Origin: Algoriphagus mannitolivorans DSM 15301
GTDB lineage: Bacteria > Bacteroidota > Bacteroidia > Cytophagales > Cyclobacteriaceae
Length of the DNA stretch: 64,000 nucleotides
NCBI RefSeq assembly: GCF_000429425.1
Contig: NZ_AUBV01000009.1
Coordinates: forward strand, 186,001 to 250,000
Reading direction: 5' to 3'
The position numbers and the translations under genes are program-made. This document shows positions 9,233 through 18,660 of the stretch, in pieces. The notes beneath the pieces were generated by a model. That model did no database searches, had not been told where the DNA came from, and saw only the letters and a list, made by a program, of their open reading frames with translations. Within the stretch, counting starts at the first letter, position 1; each line of letters begins with the position of its first letter.

Positions 9233-10276
9233 ATGAACAATCCTTTTATTGAAATTTCAGGTAGAAAAATCGGGTATGATTACCCGCCTCTGGTAATTGC
9301 CGAAATAGGTATTAACCATGGCGGATCTATTGCAGTGGCGAAAGAAATGATAGATGCTGCAAAAAGGGCAGGTGTCGAAATGATCAAACATCAAACCCAC
9401 ATTGTAGATGATGAAATGAGCCGGGAGGCAAAAAATACCATTCCTGCTCATACCAAAGAAAGCATTTACGAAATCATGCAAAGTTGTGCTTTATCCGAAG
9501 AGGACGAATTGGAGTTAAAAGAATACACAGAAGCTCAGGGCATGATTTTTATCTCCACTCCATTTTCCAGAGCTGCGGCAGATCGCTTGATTAAATGGGA
9601 TGTACCTGCTTTTAAAATTGGATCGGGAGAATGTAACAACCATCCATTGCTTGAGCATATTGCAAGTTTTGGAAAGCCCATGATTTTGAGCACTGGAATG
9701 AACGATTTGGAAAGCGTCCGAAAGTCAGTGGCTATTTTGGAGAAGCATAAAGTGCCATTTGCCTTGCTCCATACCACAAACCTTTATCCAACACCCAATC
9801 ACCTCGTAAGACTGGGTGCGATGGTTCAATTGCAAGATGCATTTCCCCAAGCTGTTGTGGGACTTAGTGACCATACACTCACCAATCACGCCTGCTTTGG
9901 GGCCGTTGCTTTGGGTGCCTCTATTCTTGAAAGGCATTTCACAGACCATATGCAAAGAGTAGGTCCGGATATTGTCTGCTCCATGGATGAAATTGCTTGC
10001 AAAGAGCTAATCGAAGGCTCAAAACTAATTCAACTTCAAAGAGGAGGAGAAAAGAAGCCTGTTGCTGAAGAACAACCCACCATTGACTTCGCCTTTGCAA
10101 CGGTTTGCACTATTAAGCCCATTCAAGCGGGTGAAGTATTCACGAAAGAGAATATCTGGGTGAAAAGACCAGGAAAAGGCGGAATTTTGGCCGAACATTA
10201 CGATTCCATTTTGGGAAAGAAAGCCGCAGTCGACCTCGAAGTAGATATTCAGGTCCAATGGGAAAACATCCTTTAA
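9233..10276 (+). CDS. legI: Nonulosonic acid synthase (NeuB/LegI family)
   Basis: Condenses phosphoenolpyruvate with a 6-carbon amino sugar to form the 9-carbon nonulosonate. TIM-barrel motifs: [79 protein letters not shown] and [12 protein letters not shown] (antifreeze-like) domain occupies about residues 280-347 and closes over the active site. Length (347) is normal for the family. Together with the hydrolysing epimerase just downstream it forms the core of the pathway. Confidence 0.92.
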   Translation: MNNPFIEISGRKIGYDYPPLVIAEIGINHGGSIAVAKEMIDAAKRAGVEMIKHQTHIVDDEMSREAKNTIPAHTKESIYEIMQSCALSEEDELELKEYTEAQGMIFISTPFSRAAADRLIKWDVPAFKIGSGECNNHPLLEHIASFGKPMILSTGMNDLESVRKSVAILEKHKVPFALLHTTNLYPTPNHLVRLGAMVQLQDAFPQAVVGLSDHTLTNHACFGAVALGASILERHFTDHMQRVGPDIVCSMDEIACKELIEGSKLIQLQRGGEKKPVAEEQPTIDFAFATVCTIKPIQAGEVFTKENIWVKRPGKGGILAEHYDSILGKKAAVDLEVDIQVQWENIL

Positions 10277-10303
10277 TCAATTATTCAAAGAAAGAATTAC
10301 ACC

Positions 10304-11446
10304 ATGAAAGTTTTTGTACTCATAGAAAGAAGAGCAGACTATAGCCGATACAAACCAATTTTGGAAAAAATGAGAGAGGACTCATTTTTTGAAATTTACC
10401 TGGTGGTCACCGGGATTTGTCTTTTGGACTTGCACGGTAAGGATGTGAATTACATTGAAGACGATGGCTTTACCATCAATGCCAAAATCCCGATGTTTGA
10501 TTCTAATGCCCCTGATTCCGGAGCAGAAATGGTACGATCCATGGCTAAGGTTCTTCGTGATGTGACTTTCGAACTTGAAAAAGCCCAGCCTGATTTGGTA
10601 CTCTCAGGATTTGACATTGGTGGAAATTTCGCAGTCACAATTGCGGCAGCCCACATGAATATTCCTGTTGCACATATCCAAGGCGGAGAAGTCACAGGTA
10701 GTATTGATGAGGCAATAAGGCATGCCATGACCAAATTTTCCCATATTCACTTTCCAGCCACTGAAGATGCCCGGGATAGGCTGGTGAGACTTGGAGAAAA
10801 TCCAAAGGATATTCATGTGGTAGGTTGTCCTTCCATTGATGTGCTTGTAAATACCCCTTCCTACCCAGCAGAAGAATTGGAGAGTGAATTTGGATTGGAT
10901 TTTTCAAAGCCTTTTGTATTGGTTATCCAGCATCCGGTGACTACAGAGGCAATGTCCTCTATAGATCAAATTCGGGAGACGCTTCAGGCCTTGAAAGGAA
11001 TTGATGCTCAGGTGGTATTCCTGCTCCCTAATAACGATGCGGGCCATTCCAGAATAATTGCCGAGATAAAAGCTTCTGGATTTAAATGGATCCCATCACT
11101 TCCTACGCTGAAGTTTGTGAACTTGTACCGAAATGCCTGGGCCCTAGTCGGGAATTCAAGTTCTGGTATTCATGAAACTCCAACCTTGAAAATTCCAGCT
11201 GTTAATATCGGGAACCGGCAAATGGGTAGGGAAAGAGCTGCCAATGTTTTGGATGTGCCGAATGACGCCGCCAAAATCAAAGAAGCAATTCACAAAGCCT
11301 TATTTGATCAGGGATTTAGAAAAATGGTATCTGAAATAAAGAACCCCTATGGCGAAGGGAATTCAGCAGAACAGATTGTCCGAATTTTGAAAAACCTAGA
11401 CTTATCCAGTGTCAGCATCCAAAAAATCTTTTACGAAGGAAAGTAA
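10304..11446 (+). CDS. legG: NDP-sugar hydrolysing 2-epimerase (NeuC/LegG family)
   Basis: Releases the nucleotide from an NDP-amino sugar while inverting C2, giving the free sugar used by the NeuB/LegI enzyme upstream. GT-B-like fold with ERRADYSRYKPIL at the N-terminus, HIQGGEVTGSIDEAIRHA (typical of NeuC-type enzymes), FPATEDARDRLVRLGE and the C-terminal NSSSGIHETP. In the legionaminate pathway the substrate would be GDP-2,4-diacetamido-2,4,6-trideoxyglucose. 380 residues, normal length. Its last 38 bases overlap the next gene in another frame. Confidence 0.88.
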   Translation: MKVFVLIERRADYSRYKPILEKMREDSFFEIYLVVTGICLLDLHGKDVNYIEDDGFTINAKIPMFDSNAPDSGAEMVRSMAKVLRDVTFELEKAQPDLVLSGFDIGGNFAVTIAAAHMNIPVAHIQGGEVTGSIDEAIRHAMTKFSHIHFPATEDARDRLVRLGENPKDIHVVGCPSIDVLVNTPSYPAEELESEFGLDFSKPFVLVIQHPVTTEAMSSIDQIRETLQALKGIDAQVVFLLPNNDAGHSRIIAEIKASGFKWIPSLPTLKFVNLYRNAWALVGNSSSGIHETPTLKIPAVNIGNRQMGRERAANVLDVPNDAAKIKEAIHKALFDQGFRKMVSEIKNPYGEGNSAEQIVRILKNLDLSSVSIQKIFYEGK

Positions 11447-12278
11447 AATTTTATTGCTAGGAGGAAGTGGCTATATCGGTAGTCACTTCCTCCGTTTTTT
11501 ATCCGATCAGGGCTTTACCAATGTCTGGATTGGTGGAAGAAATTCTTTGGGCCCTAAATCCCTAAAAATCGACTTGATTAATCCTTCCAGTGTTTCCTTG
11601 ATTAAGGATCAGAAATTCGATTTTATATTCAATTTTACGGGACAGGTGACTAACCCCATCAAAAAATGCCTGGAGATCAATACCCTTGGAATCAAAAACC
11701 TGATCCGATCCTTAGGTACGTCCACCAAGTTAATCCAATTGTCCAGTGTGGGGGTATACGGATCTGGGGATTTTGCCGATGAATCGACTATTTGCAATCC
11801 TGAAACACCTTATTCAACCTTGAAGCTGGTCGCAGAGGAATTATTGCTCGATGGACTTAGCCATGAAAACCTTCTGATCCTCAGGCTATCCAATATTTAT
11901 GGTTCTTCACAACCTAAAGGAATTTTCGCCTATTTGCAAAGATCCGGGAAATCTGACCAAATTTTGGATTTCAACAATGATGGAAGTCTTTTCCGCTTTT
12001 TTCTTCATGTAGAAGATTTAGTTCAGGCGATATTTTTGATTTCTCGGGAAAATGAATGGGGAAAGCAGGTGATTCTTAACTTTGTCGGCAGAGACAAATT
12101 TACTATTCCTGGATTGATTGATCTGTTTGAGAAAAACCTTGGCTTCCACTACCAAAGAAATTTTTCACCTTCGAAACCTTATGATAATATGATGAATATT
12201 TCAGATGAATTATTCAGAAAGATGACTGGGTTTGAGGAAAAGTATAATTTGGAATCTTATATCAAAGAATTAAAATAA
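11409..12278 (+). CDS. NAD-dependent epimerase/dehydratase (extended SDR)
   Basis: Extended SDR acting on a nucleotide sugar. Glycine motif LLGGSGYIGSHFLRFL, a VGVYGSGDF segment and the catalytic pair in TPYSTLKLVAEELL (Tyr-x3-Lys). The start is a GTG lying 38 bp inside the preceding epimerase gene; a later start would remove the first beta strand, so the GTG is preferred. It is shorter (289 residues) and more divergent than LegB-like enzymes downstream. It might be a keto-reductase or epimerase that makes a stereoisomer of the nonulosonate or another cluster sugar; the substrate is unknown. Confidence 0.7.
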   Translation: MSASKKSFTKESKILLLGGSGYIGSHFLRFLSDQGFTNVWIGGRNSLGPKSLKIDLINPSSVSLIKDQKFDFIFNFTGQVTNPIKKCLEINTLGIKNLIRSLGTSTKLIQLSSVGVYGSGDFADESTICNPETPYSTLKLVAEELLLDGLSHENLLILRLSNIYGSSQPKGIFAYLQRSGKSDQILDFNNDGSLFRFFLHVEDLVQAIFLISRENEWGKQVILNFVGRDKFTIPGLIDLFEKNLGFHYQRNFSPSKPYDNMMNISDELFRKMTGFEEKYNLESYIKELK

Positions 12279-12279
12279 A

Positions 12280-13353
12280 ATGTTCATCGATAAAAATGCC
12301 CTCCATCTATTTTCAGCAAAAGATTCTCTGTCCATAAGAGAAGCAATGAGGCTCATCGAGGGAAATAAGAAAGGACAACTTTTTGTAATCAATGGAGAAA
12401 ATAAATTGGTAGGTTCTCTCAGTGACGGAGATATTCGAAGAGGAATATTGGAAGGAAGTCAGTTGGAGGATCCCATTTCTAAGGTGATGAACAAAAAACC
12501 CTTCTTCATCGGAATCGAGGAGCAAAAAACTTTGGACCTCAGAAAAGTTGAAGAAAAAGGCATCAAGCTAGTTCCAGTAGTGGATTCCTCGGGAGAGATT
12601 CATCACATTTTGAGCTCTGATCCTGAAAAAAGCGCAATCGCGATTCAGAATCCGGTTGTATTGATGGTCGGTGGAAGAGGAATAAGATTGGAACCCTTAA
12701 CGCAAACCATCCCTAAACCTCTGTTAAAAGTGGGGAACAAACCCATTCTTCAGACCATTTTGGAAAGACTTTACTTGTTTGGGTTTAGAAATATTTACCT
12801 CATCACCAATTACCTTTCCGAAAGCATTGAGGAGTTTTGTGGTGACGGGTCCAGATTTGGATTGAATATCCAGTATTTCAAGGAAGAGAAGAAATTAGGA
12901 ACAATCGGAGGGGTGAAATTCCTGGAGGATCAGTTAAATCTTCCTTTTCTGGTCATGAATGGGGACCTATTGACTTCCTTGAATTACAAATCTGTTCTGG
13001 ATTTCCATCTGGAACATCAAGCTCAATTGACTATAGGCAGCGCTTCATTCGAAACAAAGATACCCTATGGGGTCATCCAAACCGAAGGCTGCAAAGTAAA
13101 ATCCATCCTGGAAAAACCAACCTATACTTTTAGGATTAGCGGGGGAATTTATGCCTTAAGCCCGGAAATCCTATCATATATTCCCAAAGGACATTTCTTT
13201 GATATTACAGATCTTATGGAAATTCTCCTGAAAGAAAACCATTCGGTAGTAGCATTTCCCATCGAAGAATATTGGTTGGATATAGGACAACATCAGGATT
13301 ATGAAAAGGCAAATCATGATTATCAATCACTTTTCAATAAACCAAGTTTATGA
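12280..13353 (+). CDS. ptmE: CBS-pair/nucleotidyltransferase fusion (PtmE-like GlcN-1-P guanylyltransferase)
   Basis: Two CBS motifs occupy about residues 10-115 and are followed by a sugar-phosphate nucleotidyltransferase domain: VVLMVGGRGIRLEPLTQTIP, KPLLKVGNKPI, TIGGVKFL and MNGDLLTSLNY. This CBS-NTP order is that of PtmE of Campylobacter, which makes GDP-glucosamine and commits it to legionaminate. The activating motif reads GGRGIRLEPLT, where GxGTRLxPLT is more usual (Thr to Ile). CBS domains usually bind adenosyl ligands, so activity may respond to cellular energy. It is two bases after the previous gene and overlaps legB by ATGA. Confidence 0.82.
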   Translation: MFIDKNALHLFSAKDSLSIREAMRLIEGNKKGQLFVINGENKLVGSLSDGDIRRGILEGSQLEDPISKVMNKKPFFIGIEEQKTLDLRKVEEKGIKLVPVVDSSGEIHHILSSDPEKSAIAIQNPVVLMVGGRGIRLEPLTQTIPKPLLKVGNKPILQTILERLYLFGFRNIYLITNYLSESIEEFCGDGSRFGLNIQYFKEEKKLGTIGGVKFLEDQLNLPFLVMNGDLLTSLNYKSVLDFHLEHQAQLTIGSASFETKIPYGVIQTEGCKVKSILEKPTYTFRISGGIYALSPEILSYIPKGHFFDITDLMEILLKENHSVVAFPIEEYWLDIGQHQDYEKANHDYQSLFNKPSL

Positions 13354-14342
13354 ATTATAAAGGAAAAAAAGTCCTAGTAACAGGGGCAGCGGGCTTTATT
13401 GGAAGCCATTTGACAGAAGAGTTAGTTAAATCTGGAGCCAAAGTCACCGCTTTGGTTCATTATAATTCCAATTCTTCATTGGCAAATCTGAAATACCTTT
13501 CTCAGGATATACTCAGTCAAATCGAGGTTGTCTTCGGGGACGTCCAGGATGGATTTTTAATGAATTCCCTCTCTAAAGACAAAGAGATTGTTTTTCATTT
13601 GGCTGCATTGATAGGAATTCCCTATTCCTATGTAGCGCCTGCTGCTTACGTTTCTACCAACATTAATGGTACCTTGAATATGTTGGAGGCAGCAAGGAAT
13701 CAGGGAGTGAAAAAGTTAATTGTAACTTCTACCTCGGAAACCTATGGCACAGCGCTCTACGCGCCAATAGATGAAAAACATCCCATGCAGGGCCAGTCGC
13801 CGTATTCGGCCACCAAAATCGGAGCCGATAAAATCGCTGAAAGCTATTATCTATCTTTTGGATTGCCAGTTTGTGTATTTAGACCCTTCAATACCTTTGG
13901 TCCAAGACAGTCCAATAGAGCTGTAATTCCTACCATCATATCCCAGGTGATTTCCGATTCAAAAGAAATCCGTCTTGGATCTATTGACCCAGTGAGAGAC
14001 ATGCTTTATGTAAAGGACACTGCAAGAGGATTTATGATGGCTGGTTTGTCTGATAACACCATTGGGGAAGTCGTAAGCGTTGGAACCGGCAGAGGCGTTA
14101 CGATTGGTGAAATCGTTAATTTGATTCAGGAAATTTGTGGGACTAATAAACCAATTCAGGTAGAGGATACCAGAATCAGACCTGAAAAAAGTGAGGTCAT
14201 GAAGTTGATTTGTGATTATTCCAAAGCAAAAAACCTTTTTAATTGGGAACCGACGTTCTCCCTTGAACAAGGATTGACTGAGGCTATAGAATTTATGAAG
14301 AAAAACCGAAATGAGGTGGATCCTGGAAAATACTCCATTTAA
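13350..14342 (+). CDS. legB: NDP-sugar 4,6-dehydratase (LegB-like)
   Basis: Extended SDR that converts an NDP-N-acetylglucosamine (GDP-linked in the legionaminate pathway) to the 4-keto-6-deoxy sugar. Motifs: VTGAAGFIGSHLTEELV, FHLAALIGIPYSY, TSTSETYGTA, the YSATKIGAD catalytic pair and RPFNTFGPRQSNRAVIPT. The combination TSTSETYGTA plus the ALIGIPYSY stretch is typical of LegB enzymes. It is last in the operon and is followed at once by a strong terminator. The aminotransferase (LegC) and acetyltransferase (LegH) that should act next are not in this operon. Confidence 0.87.
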   Translation: MNYKGKKVLVTGAAGFIGSHLTEELVKSGAKVTALVHYNSNSSLANLKYLSQDILSQIEVVFGDVQDGFLMNSLSKDKEIVFHLAALIGIPYSYVAPAAYVSTNINGTLNMLEAARNQGVKKLIVTSTSETYGTALYAPIDEKHPMQGQSPYSATKIGADKIAESYYLSFGLPVCVFRPFNTFGPRQSNRAVIPTIISQVISDSKEIRLGSIDPVRDMLYVKDTARGFMMAGLSDNTIGEVVSVGTGRGVTIGEIVNLIQEICGTNKPIQVEDTRIRPEKSEVMKLICDYSKAKNLFNWEPTFSLEQGLTEAIEFMKKNRNEVDPGKYSI

Positions 14343-14363
14343 TTCTTTTCATCCGTTTTTCCA

Positions 14364-14394
14364 TAAAAAAAGCACTCCTTTGAGTGCTTTTTTT
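14364..14394. terminator. Bidirectional intrinsic terminator
   Basis: Perfect hairpin AAAAAAAGCACTC / CTTT loop / GAGTGCTTTTTTT between two converging genes. A-tract and T-tract flank the stem on both sides, so it can stop transcription from the legB operon and from the SxtJ-like minus-strand operon. Confidence 0.9.
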
Positions 14395-14395
14395 A

Positions 14396-14764
14396 TTACC
14401 AAGGATTCTCTAAATCCTTTGCTTGATATTGCTTATTGATAAGTTGATAGGCACTTTCTGAAGGCTTTTTAAGCAATAAAGAATCCTTTTTCTTGAATAT
14501 GGCCGCAAAAAAAGCAATTGGAGTTAAAATCAGAAAAAAAACTAATCCCAAGAGGATATTAGGAACAATTAAACTCAATAAATAGGTGAGTTTAAACCAG
14601 AGCCATTCCACTTTTTCACTAATCCATTCTGATAGAATGCTGAGAAGGCCAATTCCGAACGAAACATAAAGAATCCAGGAGATTGAGGTAAGGAAATAAA
14701 CCAAAACTAAGCCCGTGCATATTACTAATACGGTCTTTCCTGGATTGCTTTTTAAATTATTCAT
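14396..14764 (-). CDS. SxtJ-family small membrane protein
   Basis: 122 residues with about three hydrophobic segments (roughly 12-38, 46-64 and 66-88). Small membrane proteins of this type, named after SxtJ of saxitoxin clusters, regularly sit beside NodU/CmcH carbamoyltransferases and DUF5989 proteins, which is the arrangement here. No catalytic motif is visible. It is last in the minus-strand operon and its stop abuts the terminator. Assignment rests on size, topology and neighbours; a membrane partner of the carbamoyltransferase is an inference. Confidence 0.65.
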   Translation of the reverse strand: MNNLKSNPGKTVLVICTGLVLVYFLTSISWILYVSFGIGLLSILSEWISEKVEWLWFKLTYLLSLIVPNILLGLVFFLILTPIAFFAAIFKKKDSLLLKKPSESAYQLINKQYQAKDLENPW

Positions 14765-14776
14765 GTGAAAATAAAA

Positions 14777-14926
14777 TTAGAAGAGCGTATAAATAAATGG
14801 AGCTAGGGCACTTCCTCCTCCGAAAATAATCAATACACCTAAGAGAAGAAGGATGAATATTACCGGTGCAAGCCAGAATTTTTTCCTCTCCTTCATAAAC
14901 GCCCAAAGATCTTTTAGAAAATCCAT
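14777..14926 (-). CDS. DUF5989 family small membrane protein
   Basis: A 49-residue protein too short for most gene finders. It begins MDFLKDLWAFMKERKKFW, followed by one hydrophobic helix (about residues 19-35) and a GGGSALAPFIYTLF tail. This N-terminal pattern and GG(G)SALAPFIY ending match what I recall of DUF5989, a family found next to carbamoyltransferases and SxtJ-like proteins. It starts 8 bp after the SGNH gene stop and ends 12 bp before the SxtJ-like start. Function unknown; probably a membrane anchor or accessory of the modification enzymes. Confidence 0.75.
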   Translation of the reverse strand: MDFLKDLWAFMKERKKFWLAPVIFILLLLGVLIIFGGGSALAPFIYTLF

Positions 14927-14934
14927 ATCTCAGT

Positions 14935-16083
14935 TTAATTTAATTTTAAAGTAATATAATTACCAATCACTTTTGCAGCCTCTTGTACACCCCCCAAATT
15001 GAAGTGGCAATCATCATAAAAGTAATCGGTTGTTTTGGGAATTGATTTTTCCAGGTCCAGGAGAAAAACACCTTCCTCCTCCGCTACCTGAATAGTGATT
15101 TGATTCAGCTTACCCAACTCTTCGGCTAGTTTTTCACTAGGGTATCGTTGGTTTCCAATTCCTACCATCCAGTGATTTTGGTTTAAGTACGCATCCTTGG
15201 AATCCCAAGTATGAGTCTGGGTCATCAATAATACTGGAACACGGTTGGATTTCGCAGCTCCAACGAAACTTCTGATATTCCTTTCATAAATTCCGTAATC
15301 AACGGAAGGAAGTGTCTCTACCAAAGGCAAGGCTTCGACTTCTTTGACTTTGGCTGCGTAATTGGTTTTCAGGAAAATGGAGGTTCTGGCATCACCTTTT
15401 TCGGGATTGATAACATTGATCAACCTTCTGATAATCTGGAAATTACTCAGGAAAAACTTGATCGATTGAATCATGGAGCCTGATTCCTCAACATTTTCTA
15501 CAGGAAAATGTAGGTAATCGTAATTTCCGATAAGTCGATTCAAATCATTTATCCCAGCAAACAAAATCACCAAATCCGGATTCAAGTGCTGAATTCTATG
15601 CACCAACATGGATATATGGTCTGGAGTCGCGTCTCCTGATTTTCCCGCATTGAAGACCCTTACGGTTCTGTTTGGAAGGGAATCTTGCAAAACTCCCTGT
15701 AGTTGCCTTTCAAACCCTTTTGAATCATCAATGAAAAGATTTTCTGTAGTACTTCCCCCAATGATAAAAACTCTGAATTCACTCAGAGGCTTAGGATAAA
15801 TCAAAGAATCTCCACGATAGCCAAAGTTGTTGGTTGTAAATGTAGCACTGGAATCCATGTTGGGAAGCCCTGATTCTATCTCAAAAGTAAATTCAGCATT
15901 GGGTTTAAACTGGGATTCGATGTACTGGGAATTGCTTAGATTTTTTTTCTTATACCTTGCAAACGGGTCCTCGACAGGTGCTAACCAATATAGAGCCAAC
16001 TCCACAATGACCAGCATAAGAAGTAGAGTAGGTAAGGTAATGGTGAAGAAGGACTTGATGTCCTTTTTTGTCAGCAAGGCCAT
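14935..16083 (-). CDS. SGNH/GDSL-family esterase or acyltransferase-like protein, membrane-anchored
   Basis: One N-terminal transmembrane helix (about residues 11-33) places an SGNH hydrolase domain outside the cytoplasm. Block I is FIIGGSTTENLF (catalytic Ser in GGST), block III is LFAGINDLNR, and the C-terminal DDCHFNLGG supplies the Asp-x-x-His pair. Such proteins remove or transfer acyl groups on glycans. Its start codon directly follows the stop of the carbamoyltransferase, so the two are co-translated. 382 residues. The context suggests editing or decoration of the same glycan; substrate unknown. Confidence 0.8.
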   Translation of the reverse strand: MALLTKKDIKSFFTITLPTLLLMLVIVELALYWLAPVEDPFARYKKKNLSNSQYIESQFKPNAEFTFEIESGLPNMDSSATFTTNNFGYRGDSLIYPKPLSEFRVFIIGGSTTENLFIDDSKGFERQLQGVLQDSLPNRTVRVFNAGKSGDATPDHISMLVHRIQHLNPDLVILFAGINDLNRLIGNYDYLHFPVENVEESGSMIQSIKFFLSNFQIIRRLINVINPEKGDARTSIFLKTNYAAKVKEVEALPLVETLPSVDYGIYERNIRSFVGAAKSNRVPVLLMTQTHTWDSKDAYLNQNHWMVGIGNQRYPSEKLAEELGKLNQITIQVAEEEGVFLLDLEKSIPKTTDYFYDDCHFNLGGVQEAAKVIGNYITLKLN

Positions 16084-17961
16084 TTAATCCATTTTAAAGT
16101 TTACCATCCACTTTTCCCGATTTTGCCAATCAGGCTGTTCTTCTTTGAAAAAGACAAAATCATTGATGACCAAAACATCCATTTCAGTACTCATAAAACA
16201 CCTGTAAGCATCATGGGGAGTACAGACTATGGGTTCCCCTCTCACATTGAAGCTGGTGTTCACCACAAGACCATATCCAGTCTGCTTTTTAAATTCTTCT
16301 ATAAGTGCATAATACCTAGGATTGGTGTCTTGGTGTACTGTTTGAATTCTTGCTGAAAAATCAAGGTGCGTAACAGATTGGATATCACTTCTTTGGTAAT
16401 AAAGTCTATCCCAAAGACTTTGATCGTAATAATTAGCAGGCAATTCCTTCCTTCTATTTTCTCCTACCGGAGCCACTAACAGCATATACGGCGAGGCTTT
16501 GTCCAATTCAAAATAGGTACTGACCTCCTCGGCGAGAACAGAGGGCGCAAATGGTCTAAAGCCTTCTCGGTATTTTATTTTCAAATTGAGTTTTTTCTGC
16601 ATTTCCGGATTTCTGGCATCCCCTAGAATACTTCTGTTTCCCAGAGCTCTGGGACCAAACTCCATCCTTCCCTGAAACCATCCAACCACTTGCCCCTTGG
16701 CCAATTCTCCTGCCACTACCTGATTTAGTTCTCCCAACGAATCATAGGAGCGATATACTCCTTTTACTTTTCGGATGGTCTGAAGGATTTCTTTTTCAGA
16801 ATATGAAGGACCCAAGTAGGAACCACTCATGGCATCAGGTTGTACCACTTCTCTGGATCCCTTGCTAAAGTATAGATGAAATGCAGCCAATGCTGCTCCT
16901 AGGGCACCCCCAGCATCCCCTGCGGCAGGTTGAATGTAAATATCCTTAAATATGCCTGTGGCTAGAAGTTTCCCATTGGCCACACAGTTTAAGGCAACCC
17001 CACCTGCCATACACAAATAGTCGGAATTGGTTAATTTTTTGGCTTCTTGAGCCATCAGGATGACAATTTCCTCCGTCACTCGTTGAATAGCCAAGGCTAA
17101 ATTGCAATGATGCTGCTGCAATTCGCCCTCAGGCTTTCTTCTTCCAAACCCAAACAAGGTTTCCCATTTGGACTCATTAACCATCTTGAGACCAGTAGCA
17201 TAATTGAAAAAGGACTGATTCAGCCAGATAGATCCATCTGGGTAAATTTCAATCAACTCTTTTTTAATCAGCTCTTCAAAATTTGAGGTTTCGGAGGAGT
17301 TTGGGTTTCCATAGGGCGCTAAGCCCATCAATTTATACTCTCCGGAATTCACCGTAAAACCGAGAAAATAGGTAAAGGCACTGTACAGAAGCCCTACAGA
17401 ATGTGGGAAATTCAGTTCTTTCAATACCTTTATTTCTTTCCCAACCCCGTGAGATATGGAGGCTGTACTCCATTCACCCACACCATCAATGGTCAAAATG
17501 GCTGAGTTCTGAAAAGGAGATGGGTAAAATGCACTGGCACTATGAGAAAGGTGATGTTCTGGAAAGAGTAACTTGAGCTCCTTCTTGGAATACTTTTCTA
17601 TTTCAGAAAGCCCTTCATGAATTAATTTTTTCAAAAACATCTTTTCCCTTAACCAAACAGGCATTGCTTTGGCAAAGGAGATAAAGCCTTTTGGGGAAAA
17701 CCTGTAATAGGTCTCCAAAAGTCTCTCGAACTTCAACAAGGGCTTATCATAAAAAACTACTGCATCCAGTTCATCCAGGCTAAAACCAGACTCCTCTAAA
17801 CAATATTTAATGGCCTCTTTCGGAAAATCTGGCGTATGCTTATCTCTGGTGAATCTTTCCTCCTGAGCGGCAGCAATAATTTTTCCATCTTCAAGAATGG
17901 CAGCAGCGGAATCATGGTAGAATGCAGAGATTCCAAGAATTTTTATTGTTTTATTTTGCAT
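16084..17961 (-). CDS. Carbamoyltransferase (NodU/CmcH/TobZ family)
   Basis: Transfers a carbamoyl group from carbamoyl phosphate (via an adenylate) onto a hydroxyl of a sugar. The N-terminal Kae1-like domain begins ILGISAFYHDSAAAILEDG with EERFTRDKH; further on are FPEHHLSHSASAFYPSPF, TIDGVGEWSTAS, GEYKLMGLAPYG, CMAGGVALNCVANG and QPAAGDAGGALGAAL. The C-terminal YrdC-related domain has GRMEFGPRALGNRSILGD and VVNTSFNVRGEPIVCTP. 625 residues is full length. It heads a cassette with SGNH, DUF5989 and SxtJ-like genes, so the surface glycan is the probable target. Confidence 0.93.
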   Translation of the reverse strand: MQNKTIKILGISAFYHDSAAAILEDGKIIAAAQEERFTRDKHTPDFPKEAIKYCLEESGFSLDELDAVVFYDKPLLKFERLLETYYRFSPKGFISFAKAMPVWLREKMFLKKLIHEGLSEIEKYSKKELKLLFPEHHLSHSASAFYPSPFQNSAILTIDGVGEWSTASISHGVGKEIKVLKELNFPHSVGLLYSAFTYFLGFTVNSGEYKLMGLAPYGNPNSSETSNFEELIKKELIEIYPDGSIWLNQSFFNYATGLKMVNESKWETLFGFGRRKPEGELQQHHCNLALAIQRVTEEIVILMAQEAKKLTNSDYLCMAGGVALNCVANGKLLATGIFKDIYIQPAAGDAGGALGAALAAFHLYFSKGSREVVQPDAMSGSYLGPSYSEKEILQTIRKVKGVYRSYDSLGELNQVVAGELAKGQVVGWFQGRMEFGPRALGNRSILGDARNPEMQKKLNLKIKYREGFRPFAPSVLAEEVSTYFELDKASPYMLLVAPVGENRRKELPANYYDQSLWDRLYYQRSDIQSVTHLDFSARIQTVHQDTNPRYYALIEEFKKQTGYGLVVNTSFNVRGEPIVCTPHDAYRCFMSTEMDVLVINDFVFFKEEQPDWQNREKWMVNFKMD

Positions 17962-17979
17962 GGAAGGTTTTTCAAAAAG

Positions 17980-18654
17980 TTATTTTACCTCTTTTTGATT
18001 ATTCATATGGGTCAATTGCTCGAGAGTATCCACCGTAAACCATTTTTCTGGAAGTACACTGGAGGTATATAATTGCTTTTGAAGGATTAATTGATGCCAT
18101 AATTCACCAAAATCCTCCACAGGATCCAGGAGGGAATTAATTCTGGCAGGATTTAAAACCTGTATCCCCGAACAATAGGTTGGCGATGGATCATTTCGGT
18201 CCAATTTGATTACCTGATTATTGGAATGGTGGATAAAGTCCCCAACCAAGCCCTCAATCGGTTGGACAGGAACCACCATACAGGCTGGATTGCCCAATTT
18301 TTGGTAATCCATTAAAATGGAATCAATATTCAAATCAGTGACATTATCTGAAGTTAATACCAAAACCGGCTCATCGATTAAGCGCATCAAGGTGTTAAAA
18401 ATCCACCAAGAATTCCCTTTACCTTCTGTATTAAACACCGAATTCACTCCCAGTTCAATTACATGCTTGGCCAAATCCGAACCTTTGTATCCAACTGTGA
18501 TATGCAGATGGGGCACATGAGGAATTAACTTTTGAATTCCATTGGCGATCAACGTTGATCCCCAAAGTGGCGCCATGGGTTTAGGAATCACATTAGTGAG
18601 AGGCGCCATTCGGGTACCTCTTCCTGCTGCCATAATCAGTGCGTGATTGATCAT
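17980..18654 (-). CDS. Sugar-phosphate nucleotidyltransferase
   Basis: Single-domain NTP transferase (GT-A-like): ALIMAAGRGTRMAPLTNVIPKPMAPL holds the activating G-x-G-T-R motif and the Lys that contacts substrate, and LTSDNVTDLN gives the metal-binding aspartate. Only 224 residues, the size of MurNAc-1-P uridylyltransferases and of cytidylyltransferase-like members. Between it and the carbamoyltransferase are 18 bp, and 6 bp separate it from the dehydratase upstream, so all three form one operon. The donor nucleotide and sugar cannot be told. Confidence 0.8.
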   Translation of the reverse strand: MINHALIMAAGRGTRMAPLTNVIPKPMAPLWGSTLIANGIQKLIPHVPHLHITVGYKGSDLAKHVIELGVNSVFNTEGKGNSWWIFNTLMRLIDEPVLVLTSDNVTDLNIDSILMDYQKLGNPACMVVPVQPIEGLVGDFIHHSNNQVIKLDRNDPSPTYCSGIQVLNPARINSLLDPVEDFGELWHQLILQKQLYTSSVLPEKWFTVDTLEQLTHMNNQKEVK

Positions 18655-18660
18655 CCTAAT

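Noticed and set aside
7735..10276. Sialic acid (Neu5Ac) or pseudaminic acid pathway
   Set aside because: The PtmE- and LegB-like genes and the PtmA/PtmF relatives fit the GDP-legionaminate route better; PseC/PseG/PseH relatives are absent. It stays possible that the product is a variant.
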